From the NCBI RefSeq assembly GCF_947500835.1, contig NZ_CANMTQ010000005.1:124001-188000 (forward strand): 64,000 nucleotides of DNA, given 5' to 3'. Each line of letters begins with the position of its first letter. The stretch's first letter is position 1. Source of the stretch: an uncultured Halomonas sp. Its GTDB lineage: Bacteria; Pseudomonadota; Gammaproteobacteria; Pseudomonadales; Halomonadaceae. Shown here one piece after another: positions 18,256 through 28,825 of this stretch. The position numbers and the translations under genes are program-made. The notes below the pieces were generated by a model that worked only from the letters and a program-made list of their open reading frames with translations, was not told the DNA's origin and did not search any database.

Positions 18256-21042
18256 ATGGCAGGATCGACATCGACACATTCATCCAGGCGGCGCACTACT
18301 CGCTTTGCGCGTTTGCTCATCACCAGCGCTGTCATAGCGGGTCTTGGCGGTTGCGCCACCGGGGGTAATGGTGCACTCGATACCGCCAGCCTGCCCGAGC
18401 CGGCAGTGGATCCCCAATATAACGATTGGTTCGACGGAGGCGTGCCTCCTAAAATGGGATCAATGGAGTGGGGGCAGATAGAATTTGCTCGCCAAGCCAT
18501 CGCGCAAGGCAATATCCAAGAAGGCATCGAACAGTTTCAGACGCTGGAGCGCCAAGGTTATCCGCCAGCTTATTATGAACTGGCCCAAATCTATGACGAT
18601 GGCATCGTTGTGCCCCGCGACCCAGTTCGTGCAGCCAAGCTCTACAGCGAAACGCTCAGACTGCCCTCCCCTGTACACAAGCATGCTTCACGCAAACTCG
18701 CCCAACTCTACATGGCCGGCGATGGAGTGGAGCGCAACGAGACGCTGGCCTATCGGCTGGCCAAACAGTCCGTGGAAGAGCAAGGGGGCGGCAGTTCATT
18801 AGCGCTTTTGGCTGACATGCTGGTTCAAGGTATCGGTGTAGAGCCTAGGCCTGAGCTTGCGCTACAGCTGTATGAGCAAGCTGCAAATCAAGGTTATCCC
18901 AATGCAATGAGAGCATTGGCGGAAGCCTATAGCGCCAGCGGTTGGGCGGAGACCAACATCGGTCAATCGCGTAGCTATGCCCAGCGCTATGCCCAGGCGA
19001 TCGAACCTCAGGCACAGGCAGGCGATGTTGGGGCCATGCTACAGCTTGCCTCGCTTTACGCGCCGGATGGTTTGCTAAAGCCCGACCCGCAAAAGCATAT
19101 TGATTGGCTCATGCGCGCCGCAGAATCAGGTGATCCAGATGCACTTGCCAAGGCCGGTGACGCCTTGCTGACCACCGGCGATACCCAGCGCGGACTCAAC
19201 ATGCTGACTCAGGCGGCGGAAGAGGGAAACGTACTCGCCATGGAGCATTTGGGCAAGGCGTTGCTAGGCACCGAGAATGTTCCGGCAGACCCCAAGCGAG
19301 CAGCACAGTGGCTTGAGAAAGCGTCTTTGGAAGGCTCCACGGCTGCTGAAGTCACTTTGGGACGCGCCCTCGTCGACGGTCGATCCCTCCCCCGTGAGCC
19401 GGACAAGGGTATTGCGTTACTCGAAAAAGCAGCGCGCAAGGACGATCCTCTGGCACTAGCGGTGCTTGGCGATCTCTATCTGGATCCTGATGTCAATCCT
19501 ACCAATCCTCAACGTGGCATCGACTATCTAAAACGAGGCCATGAAGCAGGAAGCGAGTACGCCACCGCGCTACTTGGGGAAGCTTATCTGACAGGCAACG
19601 GGGTTGCGCCTGATGGTGTGCGCGCCATTCAGTATCTTTCCGATGCTGCCAACCGCGGCCAGATATTCGCCTCCCGCATTCTTGGCGAAGCCTTTCTTGA
19701 AGGTCGCATTCTCAAGCTCGACAAGCCGGAAGCCGAGCGGCTGTTACGCCAGGCTGCTGAAGCCGGTGATACGACCGCCATGACCAAGCTGGGTGAAGCC
19801 TTTGTCGACGGTACGTTACCTCAAGGCCAATCCGGAGAAGCGCTGAGCCTGTTGGAACAGGCGGCAAATAGCGGTGATGCCTACGCCATGGTTGTCCTGG
19901 GTCGTGCTTACCGCGACAGCGAGTTGATACCTCAGGATCTGCAGCGTTCCAAACAGTGGCTAACCCGTGCCCAGGAGGCGGGTCACAACTCTGCGGAAGG
20001 TGCCTTGTCACGTACATACCGTGCTCTTGGCGAACAAGGTGATATTGACGCCTTGGTGCGTGCCGCCGAAATGGGGGATCCCGCGGCAATGGCGGACCTT
20101 GGACGCGCTTATCTCAATGGCCAAGGCGTGCGCCAGAACTATCGCCAGGCCCGCGTCTGGTTTACACGCGCCTATGACGAAGGCCATGCTGGTGCGGCTG
20201 CCAGTCTTGGACGCATGTACCTTAAAGGGCAAGGCGTACAGCGCAACACCAAGTACGGCATTGATTATTTGAGAAGCGCCGTAGCACGCGGTCATGCCGG
20301 TGCCCGGGCGGATCTCGGTGAAATCCTGCTCAAGGGTGAATCGGTGCCTGCGGAGCCTGAACGCGGCTTGGAAATGCTGCGCCAGGCTGCCCGCAGCGGC
20401 AACAGTGGCGCCCGGTTGTTCCTCGGGGAATCCTACCTTGCTGGCAAGTATGTGGAGAAAGATGTCGAGACAGGGCTGCGCTATTTGAATGAATCTGCCA
20501 ATAGCGGCAACCCCTATGCCGCACGCGCTTTAGGAGAAGCCTATCTCAATGGCACAAGTGTCGATACCGATCCAGAATTGGCGCAAAAGTGGCTCTCTTT
20601 TGCCGTCGATGCTGGCGATCCTTGGGCTAAATCGCTACTAGGCCGTGCGAAGCTCTATGGTACCGGGGGAATACCTGAAGATGTGGAGCAAGGGCGCCAA
20701 ATGATGACCGATGCTGCCGCCACCGGCCATTCGGGCGCGGAATCGGCATTAGGCAACGAATATCTTCAAGGTAAAGCGCTCGAACTGGATCTGCAGCGTG
20801 GCGCCGAACTGCTGTTCCAGGCAGCCAGCAAAGGCAATCGCACAGCGCGTCTGGCATTAGTCAAAGCCTATCTCATGGCCAATGGCCTGTCCGGTGTCAA
20901 CGAAACTCAAGCATTACTTTGGCTGGATAAAGTCATCGACGGGGATAGTCAGATTGCGTTGCAAACCATGCGCGAATTGCTGGAAGATCCTCAGGCCATC
21001 GAGGCGGCCCGTAAGGCTGCTCAGGAAGGCCAAGATGCATGA
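18256..21042 (+). CDS. Giant Sel1-repeat lipoprotein (AlgK-like)
   Basis: A 928-residue lipoprotein: basic n-region, hydrophobic stretch, and lipobox LGGC with C33 as the lipidated cysteine. From about residue 70 to 910 it is a run of about 36-residue Sel1/TPR-like repeats (recurrent patterns such as A--LG-AYL-G and A---G---A), roughly twenty or more. AlgK in alginate secretion is a similar outer-membrane lipoprotein but only about 450-475 residues, so this one is twice as long. It is the last gene of the cluster. Inferred role: periplasmic scaffold linking the synthase with an outer-membrane exit; no porin gene is present beside it. AGAGGA lies before the ATG. Confidence 0.87.
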   Translation: MAGSTSTHSSRRRTTRFARLLITSAVIAGLGGCATGGNGALDTASLPEPAVDPQYNDWFDGGVPPKMGSMEWGQIEFARQAIAQGNIQEGIEQFQTLERQGYPPAYYELAQIYDDGIVVPRDPVRAAKLYSETLRLPSPVHKHASRKLAQLYMAGDGVERNETLAYRLAKQSVEEQGGGSSLALLADMLVQGIGVEPRPELALQLYEQAANQGYPNAMRALAEAYSASGWAETNIGQSRSYAQRYAQAIEPQAQAGDVGAMLQLASLYAPDGLLKPDPQKHIDWLMRAAESGDPDALAKAGDALLTTGDTQRGLNMLTQAAEEGNVLAMEHLGKALLGTENVPADPKRAAQWLEKASLEGSTAAEVTLGRALVDGRSLPREPDKGIALLEKAARKDDPLALAVLGDLYLDPDVNPTNPQRGIDYLKRGHEAGSEYATALLGEAYLTGNGVAPDGVRAIQYLSDAANRGQIFASRILGEAFLEGRILKLDKPEAERLLRQAAEAGDTTAMTKLGEAFVDGTLPQGQSGEALSLLEQAANSGDAYAMVVLGRAYRDSELIPQDLQRSKQWLTRAQEAGHNSAEGALSRTYRALGEQGDIDALVRAAEMGDPAAMADLGRAYLNGQGVRQNYRQARVWFTRAYDEGHAGAAASLGRMYLKGQGVQRNTKYGIDYLRSAVARGHAGARADLGEILLKGESVPAEPERGLEMLRQAARSGNSGARLFLGESYLAGKYVEKDVETGLRYLNESANSGNPYAARALGEAYLNGTSVDTDPELAQKWLSFAVDAGDPWAKSLLGRAKLYGTGGIPEDVEQGRQMMTDAAATGHSGAESALGNEYLQGKALELDLQRGAELLFQAASKGNRTARLALVKAYLMANGLSGVNETQALLWLDKVIDGDSQIALQTMRELLEDPQAIEAARKAAQEGQDA

Positions 21043-21058
21043 TTCATAGCGGTAGAAT

Positions 21059-21092
21059 CGAACAAGCCGGCAGTTTGCCGGCTTGTTCGTTT
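21059..21092. terminator. Bidirectional-type terminator between the EPS cluster and purA
   Basis: A 14-bp perfect stem, CGAACAAGCCGGCA (21059-21072) and TGCCGGCTTGTTCG (21076-21089), with a 3-base loop, followed by TTT on the plus strand. It lies between the convergent Sel1 gene and purA and probably ends the exopolysaccharide transcript. Confidence 0.85.
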
Positions 21093-21109
21093 ACAGAGTG
21101 CGTATATTC

Positions 21110-22489
<1,380 letters not shown>

Positions 22490-23686
22490 TCATTCGCTTA
22501 ATGAAGAAACATGCCAACCATCCTCCGCCTCTACCAGGCGGCGATTGCAGCGATGTTCCGCAGGGCCGGTACTCTGCCCGGGAAGTGCTTGAACGATCCG
22601 CTCGCCTGCATCACGCAGGCGTCCGATCTGCTCGACCAGGCGCTGTCTGGCCGGCTCTGTCTCACATACCGGCGCCCAGATACCATCTTCTGCCGGCGGA
22701 TGCTCCGCCAGGGACGCCAACAATTTCAGGTCCATCGAAAATCCGGTTGCCGGACGAGCCCTTCCAAATACCTGGCCGGTATCATCATAGCGCCCACCCT
22801 TGACCAGCGCCTGCCCATAGCGAGGTGCGTAGGCAGCAAATGTCATGCCGGTGTGATACTGATATCCACGCAGATCCGCCAGATCCAAATAAAGCGTGAC
22901 ATCAGGATATCGACTTTTTACACCTTGATATAACGCTTGGAGTTGATCGAGCGCCGTCATGATCGTATCGGAAGCGCCCGCAAACAGCCCGCGCGCTTCA
23001 TCCAGCACTTCCGCACCGCCATGCAGGGTCGTCAGTGCCTTGAGCAGTGTTGCCAGCTGCGGGTTCTGAATCTGCTTATCGACTTGTCTGGCCACATCGC
23101 CTGGCGATTTGCGTTTAATTGCCTCGAACAAGGCTCGCTGACTCATGGGGTCTAGATCTGCTGCCGAGATGAGGTCACGATAGATGCCGATGTAACCCAG
23201 GGCCAGATGGACTTCCTCGGCGCCCGCGGTGGTTAGGCTCGACAGCGCCAGGTGCAGGATTTCCAGATCGGCTTCCAACCCGGCATGACCGAACAGCTCG
23301 ACCCCTACCTGCACCGGGCTTCGCCCACCTTGATACTGATCCGCTTGAGCGCGCAGCACCGAGTTGCAATAGCACAAGCGCGCTGGACCCTTGCGACTCA
23401 ACGAGTGTGCGTCCATCCGGGCGACTTGAGGCGTGACATCGGCACTCGCCCCCATCATGCGGCCGGTCAATTGATCGGTAAGCTTGAAGGTCTGCAAATC
23501 GAGATCGGTCCCGATACCGGTCAACAGCGAGTCAAGGAACTCCACCGGCGGCGGCAACACCAGATCGTAACCCCAACGATAATAAAGATCGAGCAAGGCG
23601 CGACGCAGCTGCTCCATGCGTGTCGCCTGGGGCGGGAGCACTTCGTCCATGCCATCGGGAAGAAGCCAGCGGTCAGCGATGGTCAT
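22490..23686 (-). CDS. hisZ: ATP phosphoribosyltransferase regulatory subunit HisZ
   Basis: A 398-residue histidyl-tRNA-synthetase paralogue that forms the hetero-octameric first enzyme of histidine synthesis with a short-form HisG. Seen: WLLPDGMDEVLPPQA at the start, FKLTDQLTGRMMGASADVTPQVAR and LRGYQYHTGMTFAAYAPRYG. It lacks the tRNA anticodon-binding domain. ATG 23686 is used because an earlier start would add an unrelated leader. A strong intrinsic terminator lies only 31 bases upstream, so expression must either read through it or start very close to the gene. The short HisG it serves is not in this window. Confidence 0.93.
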   Translation of the reverse strand: MTIADRWLLPDGMDEVLPPQATRMEQLRRALLDLYYRWGYDLVLPPPVEFLDSLLTGIGTDLDLQTFKLTDQLTGRMMGASADVTPQVARMDAHSLSRKGPARLCYCNSVLRAQADQYQGGRSPVQVGVELFGHAGLEADLEILHLALSSLTTAGAEEVHLALGYIGIYRDLISAADLDPMSQRALFEAIKRKSPGDVARQVDKQIQNPQLATLLKALTTLHGGAEVLDEARGLFAGASDTIMTALDQLQALYQGVKSRYPDVTLYLDLADLRGYQYHTGMTFAAYAPRYGQALVKGGRYDDTGQVFGRARPATGFSMDLKLLASLAEHPPAEDGIWAPVCETEPARQRLVEQIGRLRDAGERIVQALPGQSTGPAEHRCNRRLVEAEDGWHVSSLSE

Positions 23687-23717
23687 CGGTTCTATCCTGC
23701 TAGAAATGAATGGCCAC

Positions 23718-23741
23718 AAAAAAACCGGGCCTCGCCCGGTT
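23718..23741 (-). terminator. Intrinsic terminator between hflC and hisZ
   Basis: On the minus strand AACCGGGC, a 3-base loop, GCCCGGTT and then a run of seven T (23718-23724) form a canonical terminator about 60 bases after hflC. It ends the hfq-hflX-hflK-hflC unit but sits within the hisZ leader. Confidence 0.88.
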
Positions 23742-23800
23742 GTAGAAAAGATTTTACCATGTTTGCTCTACGGATGTACCCCGCAGAGCCATGTCGCCGG

Positions 23801-24703
23801 CTACTCTCCGCTTGAACTGGAACCGGATCCCTGAGGCTTGGGCCCTTGCAGATAGCGGAAGAAGTCGCTGGACGGATCGAGTATGAACAAGTCGCTCTTG
23901 TTGGCGAAGCTCTCACGATACGCGTTCAGGCTGCGATAGAAGCGGAAGAATTCCGCATCCTGCTGGTAGGCATCGGAATAGATGGCGGCAGCTTCCGCAT
24001 CCCCCTGACCACGAAGCGTCTCGGCACGCGCCCTGGCCTCGGCCAGCAATACCTGTTGCCGACGATCGGCGTTGGCGCGCACTTTCTCGGCCTGCTCTTC
24101 ACCTTGCGCACGATATTCCCGAGCTTCACGGTTACGCTCGGTCTGCATGCGCTCATAGACCGCTTGCGTTACCTGGTCCGGCAAATCGATACGCTTGATA
24201 CGAATATCGATGATCGCCACCCCAAGCTCGTCCCGCAGCAACTTGTTGAGCTGCTCAGTAGGACCAGACATCAGGGCATCACGTTTCTCGGCAATGATCT
24301 GCTGAAGTTCGAGACGACCGAACTCGTTACGCAAACTTTCATCCACCCGCGGGGTAATCAGACGCTCGGCGGAGAGCTCGTCTCCTGAGGTCGCCTCATA
24401 GTAACGAGTAGGGTTGATTATTTGCCACATGACAAAGGAATCAACGATCACCGCCTTCTTTTCCAATGTCAGATAGCGACTGGTATCCGTATCCAATGTC
24501 TTGATACGCACATCGAAGTTGCGAATCGTCTGGGTGACGGGAACCTTGAAGTGCAACCCCGGCTGGATATCCTCTTCGATGATTTCACCAAAGCGCAGCT
24601 TCACTGCACGTTCGGTTTCATCAACGATGTAGAGACTATTGCTGCCTACCCAAGCGACCGCGGCCAGACCGGCGACGATGAGCAGGGAACGATTATTGAT
24701 CAT
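23801..24703 (-). CDS. hflC: FtsH modulator HflC
   Basis: A 300-residue SPFH/prohibitin-domain protein anchored by one N-terminal helix (about residues 5-25) with the rest in the periplasm. With HflK it forms the cage around the FtsH protease. Typical features are VDETERAVKLRFGEI, GLHFKVP and the helical EAREYRAQGEEQAEKVRANADR region. The ATG overlaps the hflK stop by one base (TAATG), so translation is coupled. Confidence 0.96.
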   Translation of the reverse strand: MINNRSLLIVAGLAAVAWVGSNSLYIVDETERAVKLRFGEIIEEDIQPGLHFKVPVTQTIRNFDVRIKTLDTDTSRYLTLEKKAVIVDSFVMWQIINPTRYYEATSGDELSAERLITPRVDESLRNEFGRLELQQIIAEKRDALMSGPTEQLNKLLRDELGVAIIDIRIKRIDLPDQVTQAVYERMQTERNREAREYRAQGEEQAEKVRANADRRQQVLLAEARARAETLRGQGDAEAAAIYSDAYQQDAEFFRFYRSLNAYRESFANKSDLFILDPSSDFFRYLQGPKPQGSGSSSSGE

Positions 24704-25935
24704 TAACGGCCCTCCCTGCGAATGCTATTGCTTGTTTGGGGCTGGTTGTTATTGCGCAAGCGATCGAGCAGACGTGGGTCCATGCCCGCCTGACCACCGG
24801 ACTGGCGGATAGCGTCTTCGCTGCTCACTTCTGAACCGCCCTGATTCTTCTGTAACTGATCCAAGGGCAGAACCATCAAGGGGCTGCTTTCACTGATGTC
24901 CACCAATACCTTGCTGGTACTGCTGAGCACCTCGGACATAGTCTCGATATACATGCGATCGCGCATGATCTGTGGTGCATTGCGATACTCGGACAACAAC
25001 GAGTTGAAACGATTGGAATTACCCTGGGCATCCGCCACGACGGACTCACGATACCCCTGAGACTGCTCGATCATGCGCTGCGCCTGGCCTTGCGCTACCG
25101 GGATGATGGCATTGGCATAACCGATCGCCTGGTTGATGGTGCGCTGGCGGTCCTCCCGTGCCTTGATGACATCATCGAAGGCTTCCTGCACCGCGTCCGG
25201 CGCCGAGGTCGACTCGACGTTGATCGTCTGGATCGTTACGCCAATGTTGTAGTTGTTGAGATAAGTTTGCAGACGTGTAGAGACCGTATCCGCCAGCAAT
25301 TCACGCCCGGAGGTCAATATCTGATCCATCTCCGTGCCCCCTACTACATGGCGCAAGGCAGAATCCAAGGCGTTCTCGATGGTGATGTCCGGATTACGCA
25401 CGTTGAGCACGAAGTCTGCCGGGTCTGCGACACGGTACTGGGCGGACATCTCGACTTCGACGATATTTTCATCCTGGGTCAGCATCGATTTAGTCTGCGT
25501 GATCGAGCGCACTCGCGTAACGTTGACCATGCGGACTTCATCGATCAGTGGTGGATTCCAGTGCAGACCAGGATTAACTATCTCTTGGAATTTACCAAAG
25601 CGCAGTACTACACCACGCTCTGATTGATCGACGAGATAAAAGCCGGTTGCAGCCCAAATCGCCAGGGCAATGATCAATAGCAGTCCCGGCAGGGCAAACA
25701 CGTTGCGTTTGCCTCCTCCTCCTGTACCGCCACTACCACCGCCACTGCGCTTGCCACGACCACCGCCAAGCATCTTGTTGATCTTGTCCTGGAATTTCTT
25801 CAACGCCTCGTCAAGATCCGGCGGGCCCTGATTGTTGCCACCGCCATTACCGCCGCCGTTACCACTGCCGCGTCGGCCCCCACCACTCCAGGGGTCGTGC
25901 TGATTGCCACCACCGCCAGGCTCATTCCAAGCCAT
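24703..25935 (-). CDS. hflK: FtsH modulator HflK
   Basis: A 410-residue partner of HflC. A glycine/asparagine-rich cytoplasmic N-terminus (about 1-75) is followed by one membrane helix (about 78-100), the SPFH domain starting DQSERGVVLRFGKFQE, and a long helical tail. The low-complexity GGGNGGGN start is usual in HflK. Operon order hfq-hflX-hflK-hflC is conserved in gammaproteobacteria. Confidence 0.96.
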   Translation of the reverse strand: MAWNEPGGGGNQHDPWSGGGRRGSGNGGGNGGGNNQGPPDLDEALKKFQDKINKMLGGGRGKRSGGGSGGTGGGGKRNVFALPGLLLIIALAIWAATGFYLVDQSERGVVLRFGKFQEIVNPGLHWNPPLIDEVRMVNVTRVRSITQTKSMLTQDENIVEVEMSAQYRVADPADFVLNVRNPDITIENALDSALRHVVGGTEMDQILTSGRELLADTVSTRLQTYLNNYNIGVTIQTINVESTSAPDAVQEAFDDVIKAREDRQRTINQAIGYANAIIPVAQGQAQRMIEQSQGYRESVVADAQGNSNRFNSLLSEYRNAPQIMRDRMYIETMSEVLSSTSKVLVDISESSPLMVLPLDQLQKNQGGSEVSSEDAIRQSGGQAGMDPRLLDRLRNNNQPQTSNSIRREGR

Positions 25936-26010
25936 ACGTCGTCTCCACTAAGCACTGTTTGCGATATGCATCGATTGTGTTTTTTTCAAGGCTCATACAT
26001 ACCCATCAGG

Positions 26011-27339
26011 TCATTCTGAAGCCTCTCGAGACCACCCCATCGACTCCCTGTCTTGCGGTGGCAGGTAATCCTTGGCACTTTCACCCAGCCGCGCAAGCAG
26101 CTGCATCAAGTCACGCCGTGGTAAGCGAATATCGAGCAGGATTCGCCCTTGCTCGTCAAAGGCCTCTTCGCGTACTGCGCCCAAGTCGTGTAGACCAGCT
26201 CGCAATTTGCCTTGTTCCGGTAACAAGGTGAGATGGGCCTCGACGACATCTTCAGCCAGGCGTTCAGATAGCGCTTGAGTCAAGAGATCGAGACCCTGGC
26301 CTTTTTGAGCCGATAGCCATACGACTTCCGGCATTCCATCACCGTTGCGCTCGATACGCGGCGCACTGCCCAGCAGATCAATCTTGTTCATGACTCGTAG
26401 ACAGGGCACTTCCGAGGCGCCGATCTCCTTGAGAACACTCTCCACTTCGCTAATGTTGAGTTCACGATCCGGATCAGCGGCATCGATCACATGTATCAGC
26501 AGCGCTGCCTCATTGGCTTCCTGCAAGGTCGCCTGAAAGGCTTCGACCAGCTTATGCGGCAAATGCCTGATGAAACCAACCGTATCCGCAAGAATCACTG
26601 GCCCGACATCGTTGACTTCCAAGCGCCGAAGCGTTGGGTCGAGCGTCGCGAACAGCTGATCTGCGGCATACACCTGCGCATCGGTCATGGCGTTGAACAG
26701 CGTTGATTTTCCCGCGTTGGTATAGCCAACTAGCGAGAGACTGGAAATGTCGGCGCGAGAGCGCGCGCGCCGATTCTGGTCACGCTGACTACGCACCTTG
26801 TCGAGACGCTTGTGGATCGACTTGATCCGGCCTCGTAACAGGCGACGGTCGGTCTCGAGCTGGGTTTCACCCGGACCACGCAACCCGATGCCGCCCTTTT
26901 GCCGCTCAAGGTGTGTCCATCCCCTTACAAGACGGGTAGACATGTATTCCAGCTGCGCCAGTTCTACTTGCAGCTTACCCTCGTGGGTACGAGCACGCTG
27001 CGCAAATATATCCAGTATCAATCCAGTGCGATCCAGCACTCGACACTTCAATGTGCGCTCGAGATTACGCTCTTGAGACGGACTCAACGCATGATTGAAA
27101 ATTACCAATTCGGCAGCATGAATGGAGAGCAACTCGCGTAGCTCTTCCACCTTACCAGTGCCTATGAAGGCACGTGGGTCAGGCCTGCGCCGACTACCCT
27201 GCAACAGGGTTGCCGGTTCGGCGCCAGCAGAACGCACCAGCTCTAGGAATTCACCTGGATCTTCACGTTCCTGCTCATCCTGAAAATCGACATGGACGAG
27301 TACTGCCGTCTCACCGGCGTCGGGTCGTTCGAAAAACAA
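26011..27339 (-). CDS. hflX: Ribosome-associated GTPase HflX
   Basis: A 442-residue TRAFAC GTPase acting on stalled 50S and 70S ribosomes. An N-terminal HflX domain ends in the glycine-rich KGGIGLRGPGETQLETDRR; the G domain has GYTNAGKSTLFN (G1), DTVGFIRHLP (G3) and NKIDLL (G4). Length is as expected. It starts 18 bases after hfq and is probably co-transcribed with it. Confidence 0.97.
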   Translation of the reverse strand: MFFERPDAGETAVLVHVDFQDEQEREDPGEFLELVRSAGAEPATLLQGSRRRPDPRAFIGTGKVEELRELLSIHAAELVIFNHALSPSQERNLERTLKCRVLDRTGLILDIFAQRARTHEGKLQVELAQLEYMSTRLVRGWTHLERQKGGIGLRGPGETQLETDRRLLRGRIKSIHKRLDKVRSQRDQNRRARSRADISSLSLVGYTNAGKSTLFNAMTDAQVYAADQLFATLDPTLRRLEVNDVGPVILADTVGFIRHLPHKLVEAFQATLQEANEAALLIHVIDAADPDRELNISEVESVLKEIGASEVPCLRVMNKIDLLGSAPRIERNGDGMPEVVWLSAQKGQGLDLLTQALSERLAEDVVEAHLTLLPEQGKLRAGLHDLGAVREEAFDEQGRILLDIRLPRRDLMQLLARLGESAKDYLPPQDRESMGWSREASE

Positions 27340-27357
27340 TCAAGACCTCGCGATTAG

Positions 27358-27603
27358 TTATTCCTGCCCCACCATACTTGGATCCTGGGCCGGTAAGCGT
27401 ACGTTACGCGAGGGCACTACAGTGGAGATGGCATGCTTGTAAACCATCTGACTGACAGTGTTACGCAATAAAATGACGAATTGGTCAAAAGATTCGATCT
27501 GACCCTGTAGCTTGATCCCATTGACCAAAAAGATGGACACCGGGATACGCTCCTTGCGCAGGATGTTCAGATACGGGTCTTGAAGGGACTGCCCTTTGGA
27601 CAT
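27358..27603 (-). CDS. hfq: RNA chaperone Hfq
   Basis: An 81-residue Sm-like hexameric RNA chaperone. [35 protein letters not shown] (Sm1) and [13 protein letters not shown] (Sm2, YKHA motif) are essentially canonical. The C-terminal tail is short, as in Pseudomonas and unlike the long tail of E. coli. It lies between miaA and hflX; the 122 bases upstream, after miaA, are the likely site of a dedicated promoter. Confidence 0.98.
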   Translation of the reverse strand: MSKGQSLQDPYLNILRKERIPVSIFLVNGIKLQGQIESFDQFVILLRNTVSQMVYKHAISTVVPSRNVRLPAQDPSMVGQE

Positions 27604-27725
27604 TTTGCTCTCCCTAACTGTCTCTATGATGTTGATATCGTTGTCGTCTAATTCGCTTGGGCAAAATACCCAACGGTTCGATAAGATCTCTTACCACGCC
27701 GTCCTTGCGAAAGTAGCATCTTACG

Positions 27726-28664
27726 CTAAGTACCGCTCTGGCGCACGATCTTCAAAACGTTTTGTAACCCCGTTGCTGCATTAGCATCCACCCAGTGAAG
27801 CGTAGGCCAGCTACGCAGCCAGGTCATTTGGCGCTTTGCCAATTGCCGGGTGGCGACAACACCTTTGAATGTCAATTCTTCTTTAGTGTAGACCCCATCC
27901 AGATACTGCCATACCTGACGATAGCCTACGCTTTTCATTGCCGGTAGCCCTAGATGCAGATCCTGGCGGGCCTTGAGTGCGTCTACTTCTTCGATGAATC
28001 CTCTCTCAAGCATCAGGGCGAAGCGTTGCGCAATTCGCTCGTGCAAAACGCTGCGCTGTGCCGGCGCGAGCCCAATGGACAACGTTTGCCAGGAAAAGGT
28101 TTCCTTTTGTTGTTCACGCCACCATTCACTTAACGGTTTTTTGCTGCTGCGCTGAACCTCGAGGGCGCGCATCAAGCGCTGAGGATCGTTGGGATGAATG
28201 CGCCGAGCGGCCTCGGGATCGACTCGCTCGAGTTCGGCATGCAACGTGGCCAGCCCCGCATTGGCGGCCCACTCCTCGAGCTCGGCGCGAATCGCCGGAT
28301 TGGCGGCGGGCAGCTTGCCAAGGCCGCCGAGAAGGCTCTTGTAGTAGAGCATGGTGCCTCCCACCAGGAGCGGAATGCCTCCTGACGCGCTGATACGCCG
28401 CATTTCTCGCTGCGCATCCTCACGAAATTGAGCAGCCGAATAGGGCTCGGCGGGATCGCGAATATCGATCAGATGATGCGGAGCGCGCTTGAGCTCCGCA
28501 GGCGTGGGTTTCGCAGTCCCGATGTCCAGTCCGCGATAGACCATCGCCGAATCAACGCTGATCAGTTCGGCGCCGAGATGATCCTTTAGCCTCATAGCCA
28601 GTTCGGTCTTGCCGGACGCGGTGGGCCCCATCAGCAGGATGGCAAGCGGACGACTATCCTTCAT
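27726..28664 (-). CDS. miaA: tRNA dimethylallyltransferase
   Basis: A 312-residue enzyme that prenylates A37 of UNN-decoding tRNAs. P-loop GPTASGKT at 13-20, SVDSAMVYRGLDIGTAKP, and the C-terminal TRQLAKRQMTWLR motif are seen. A longer frame starts 28 codons earlier, but its extra residues are not family-like; ATG 28664 gives the usual distance to the P-loop, though no clear ribosome site helps and ATG 28670 is equally possible. It lies between mutL and hfq as in other gammaproteobacteria. Confidence 0.95.
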   Translation of the reverse strand: MKDSRPLAILLMGPTASGKTELAMRLKDHLGAELISVDSAMVYRGLDIGTAKPTPAELKRAPHHLIDIRDPAEPYSAAQFREDAQREMRRISASGGIPLLVGGTMLYYKSLLGGLGKLPAANPAIRAELEEWAANAGLATLHAELERVDPEAARRIHPNDPQRLMRALEVQRSSKKPLSEWWREQQKETFSWQTLSIGLAPAQRSVLHERIAQRFALMLERGFIEEVDALKARQDLHLGLPAMKSVGYRQVWQYLDGVYTKEELTFKGVVATRQLAKRQMTWLRSWPTLHWVDANAATGLQNVLKIVRQSGT

Positions 28665-28825
28665 GTTCATACCGACGGCCGGGAATCGCTGGATAAATTG
28701 TCGAGCAGAATGAAGCGCAAGGCGCACGGAACACAGAAAGAGAGACATAACATGGGGTTAGGCGATATTTCGAGTACCGTGCAACGCAGTGATTCATCTG
28801 TGTAGGCATTTAGGCAGTGGTTCCC

